This document shows, one piece after another, positions 62,917 to 64,000 of a DNA stretch of 64,000 bases. The notes below the pieces were generated by a model. That model was not told the origin of the DNA. It searched no databases and worked only from the letters and a program-made list of their open reading frames with translations. Source of the stretch: Kordiimonas sediminis (lineage in GTDB: Bacteria > Pseudomonadota > Alphaproteobacteria > Sphingomonadales > Kordiimonadaceae); assembly GCF_014656395.1 (NCBI RefSeq), contig NZ_BNCI01000001.1, positions 1,399,893 to 1,463,892 on the forward strand. Reading direction: 5' to 3'. Position numbers and translations under genes: made by a program. The stretch's first letter is position 1; every line of letters begins with the position of its first letter.

Positions 62917-64000
62917 TTATTCCGCGGCTGCTACTACTGGCGTAGCTACTTCATGAGAACGGGCATAAGCTGAACCAAAGCGGTTTGCAATGAAATCGTG
63001 ATAGCTGGTGTCTTCCTGACGGACAAAACCTTTTTGTGGAAGTTTGCCTTCAGCCAGAAGGTCAAGCATCGCGCAGATGCCTGCAGCTGTTGTGATTTGA
63101 ATGCCTGTATGCATCTTGCCACCAATTTCACGGGCATAAACTTTGTGGCTGTAGGATTCCTGAACGAATCTGCCGTCTTTCATTCCTGATACGGACGCAA
63201 AGATCACAATCACATCCTGCATGGTTGTTGGCAGGGAGTGCTCAAAGATTTCACGTAGCAGATCCTGACGCTCATTCAGGCGCAGATCATGCAGAAGTGT
63301 TTTTAGAATGTCGCGGTGACCTGGATACCGAATCGTGCGGTAGTTTAGATTCTGTACTTTGCCTTTAAGGGTCTCGCACAGTGTTCCAAGGCCGCCCGAT
63401 GTGTTCATTGCTTCATATTCAAGGCCATCAATTGTGATGTGCTCCAGTTCCTCAAGCGGGGGTACTTCGCGCAGTTCGCCGCGAACGATTGCTTCGCATG
63501 GCTGGCAGAATTCATTGATCATGCCGTCAGTTGACCATGTCAGGTTATATTTCAAGGCATTGGACGGGAATTCCGGTAATGCCCCCACACGCAGATGCAC
63601 ATCTTTAAGCTCATCGAACTTTTTAACAAGCTCGTAGGCTGCAATCGTAATGAAGCCGGGCGCAAGACCACACTGTGGAATGAAGGCGGTCTCTGAGTCT
63701 TTCGCCAGGTCTTTCACAAGGCGAGTGGATTTCACGTCTTCGGTCAAATCCAGATAGTGTGCTCCTGCTTTTTTTGCTGCAGGTGCAATTACGTGGGTCA
63801 TGACGTGACCACATGCCATCAGAACGGCATATTTGCCCGCCGCAGCAGCGTCCATCTGCTCTTGATTTAGGGCATCAACCATCTTGGTTGCGATGTTTGG
63901 GTGTTTTGGCATCCGGTCCAGTGCAGCCTGATCTCTGTCGGCAACTGTCACATGGTAACTACCACTTTCCGCAAGCATAATCGCGATCATTTCACCGATT
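62917..64000 (-). CDS. saccharopine dehydrogenase, N-terminus cut by window end
   Basis: The frame continues past base 64000; the residues IGEMIAIM just at the edge are the end of the Rossmann GxGxxG turn, so only about 10 residues are missing. 361 residues are present: NAD(P)-binding domain (about 1-120), catalytic domain with CGLAPGFITIAAYELVKKF, and a saccharopine C-terminal-type region (TIRYPGHRDILKTLL, GGKMHTGIQITTAAGICAMLDLL). It converts saccharopine to glutamate and aminoadipate semialdehyde, which the ALDH7-type enzyme downstream would oxidise. First visible gene of the operon. Confidence 0.85.
   Translation of the reverse strand, partial: IGEMIAIMLAESGSYHVTVADRDQAALDRMPKHPNIATKMVDALNQEQMDAAAAGKYAVLMACGHVMTHVIAPAAKKAGAHYLDLTEDVKSTRLVKDLAKDSETAFIPQCGLAPGFITIAAYELVKKFDELKDVHLRVGALPEFPSNALKYNLTWSTDGMINEFCQPCEAIVRGELREVPPLEELEHITIDGLEYEAMNTSGGLGTLCETLKGKVQNLNYRTIRYPGHRDILKTLLHDLRLNERQDLLREIFEHSLPTTMQDVIVIFASVSGMKDGRFVQESYSHKVYAREIGGKMHTGIQITTAAGICAMLDLLAEGKLPQKGFVRQEDTSYHDFIANRFGSAYARSHEVATPVVAAAE

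Noticed and set aside
1-64000. Mobile elements, CRISPR arrays, tRNA or rRNA genes
   Set aside because: I saw no transposase or integrase reading frame, no regularly spaced repeats and no cloverleaf or rRNA-like sequence; a short tRNA could still be missed without a search tool.

Overview
The window is a continuous stretch of bacterial chromosome, densely coded on both strands, with no rRNA, tRNA, phage, insertion sequence or CRISPR array that I can see. The gene content points to an alphaproteobacterium, probably marine and perhaps Kordiimonas-like: a complete ccoNOQP-ccoGHIS cluster with an FNR/FixK-type box, a PAS_5-type protein, a GPDRR-motif receiver protein and several secreted peptidases. 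The genus is a guess; the class is reasonably supported.

Layout. Positions 1-2770 hold the end of a biosynthetic arginine decarboxylase and two related secreted solute-binding-like proteins. 2838-9147 is a copper/silver efflux operon (CopL-like protein, CusC, a CusB with a C-terminal CusF-like domain, and CusA). 9207-14860 carries a double HxlR-type regulator, a carotenoid-cleavage-type oxygenase, a chemoreceptor with a small secreted partner, and a patatin lipase. 14906-24391 mixes YghU, a secreted unknown, a DegT aminotransferase, a GT41/HMW1C-like glycosyltransferase, a PQQ-dehydrogenase/cytochrome c fusion, a Tat-exported LD-carboxypeptidase and an M1 peptidase. 24481-27260 is a vitamin B12 uptake unit: cobalamin riboswitch, BtuB-like receptor and a small membrane protein that may be a transporter. 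27478-33769 contains a degenerate receiver protein, a flavin-type oxidoreductase, a MerR regulator/permease pair with a classic 20-bp-spacer promoter, an unknown protein, RimO and a GNAT acetyltransferase.

33797-36743 is a tight methyltransferase-sulfotransferase-methyltransferase operon, likely for modification of a surface glycan or secreted molecule. 37008-41273 is an RND pump and adaptor without its outer-membrane channel. 41453-46042 holds a PAS_5 protein, an aromatic amino acid decarboxylase, an M23 lipoprotein and an AlaDH/PNT-like protein of unknown function. 46426-54379 is the cbb3 oxidase (ccoNOQP) with its assembly genes (ccoGHIS), including the short ccoQ and ccoS. An acyl-CoA synthetase that is frameshifted near its C-terminus follows (54451-56062), then an amidohydrolase and an M20 lipoprotein with altered metal-ligand positions. 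The window ends in a lysine-degradation-type operon: saccharopine dehydrogenase (cut by the window end), a TPP enzyme of unknown role, and an aminoadipate-semialdehyde-type dehydrogenase.

The two metal-efflux loci (Cus and MerR-permease), the copper ATPase CcoI and the cbb3 oxidase together suggest careful copper handling and life at low oxygen. The best leads for something undescribed are the B12-riboswitch-linked small membrane protein, the sulfotransferase/methyltransferase trio, the free-standing GT41 enzyme, the TPP enzyme in the lysine operon, and the M20 protein with substituted zinc ligands.
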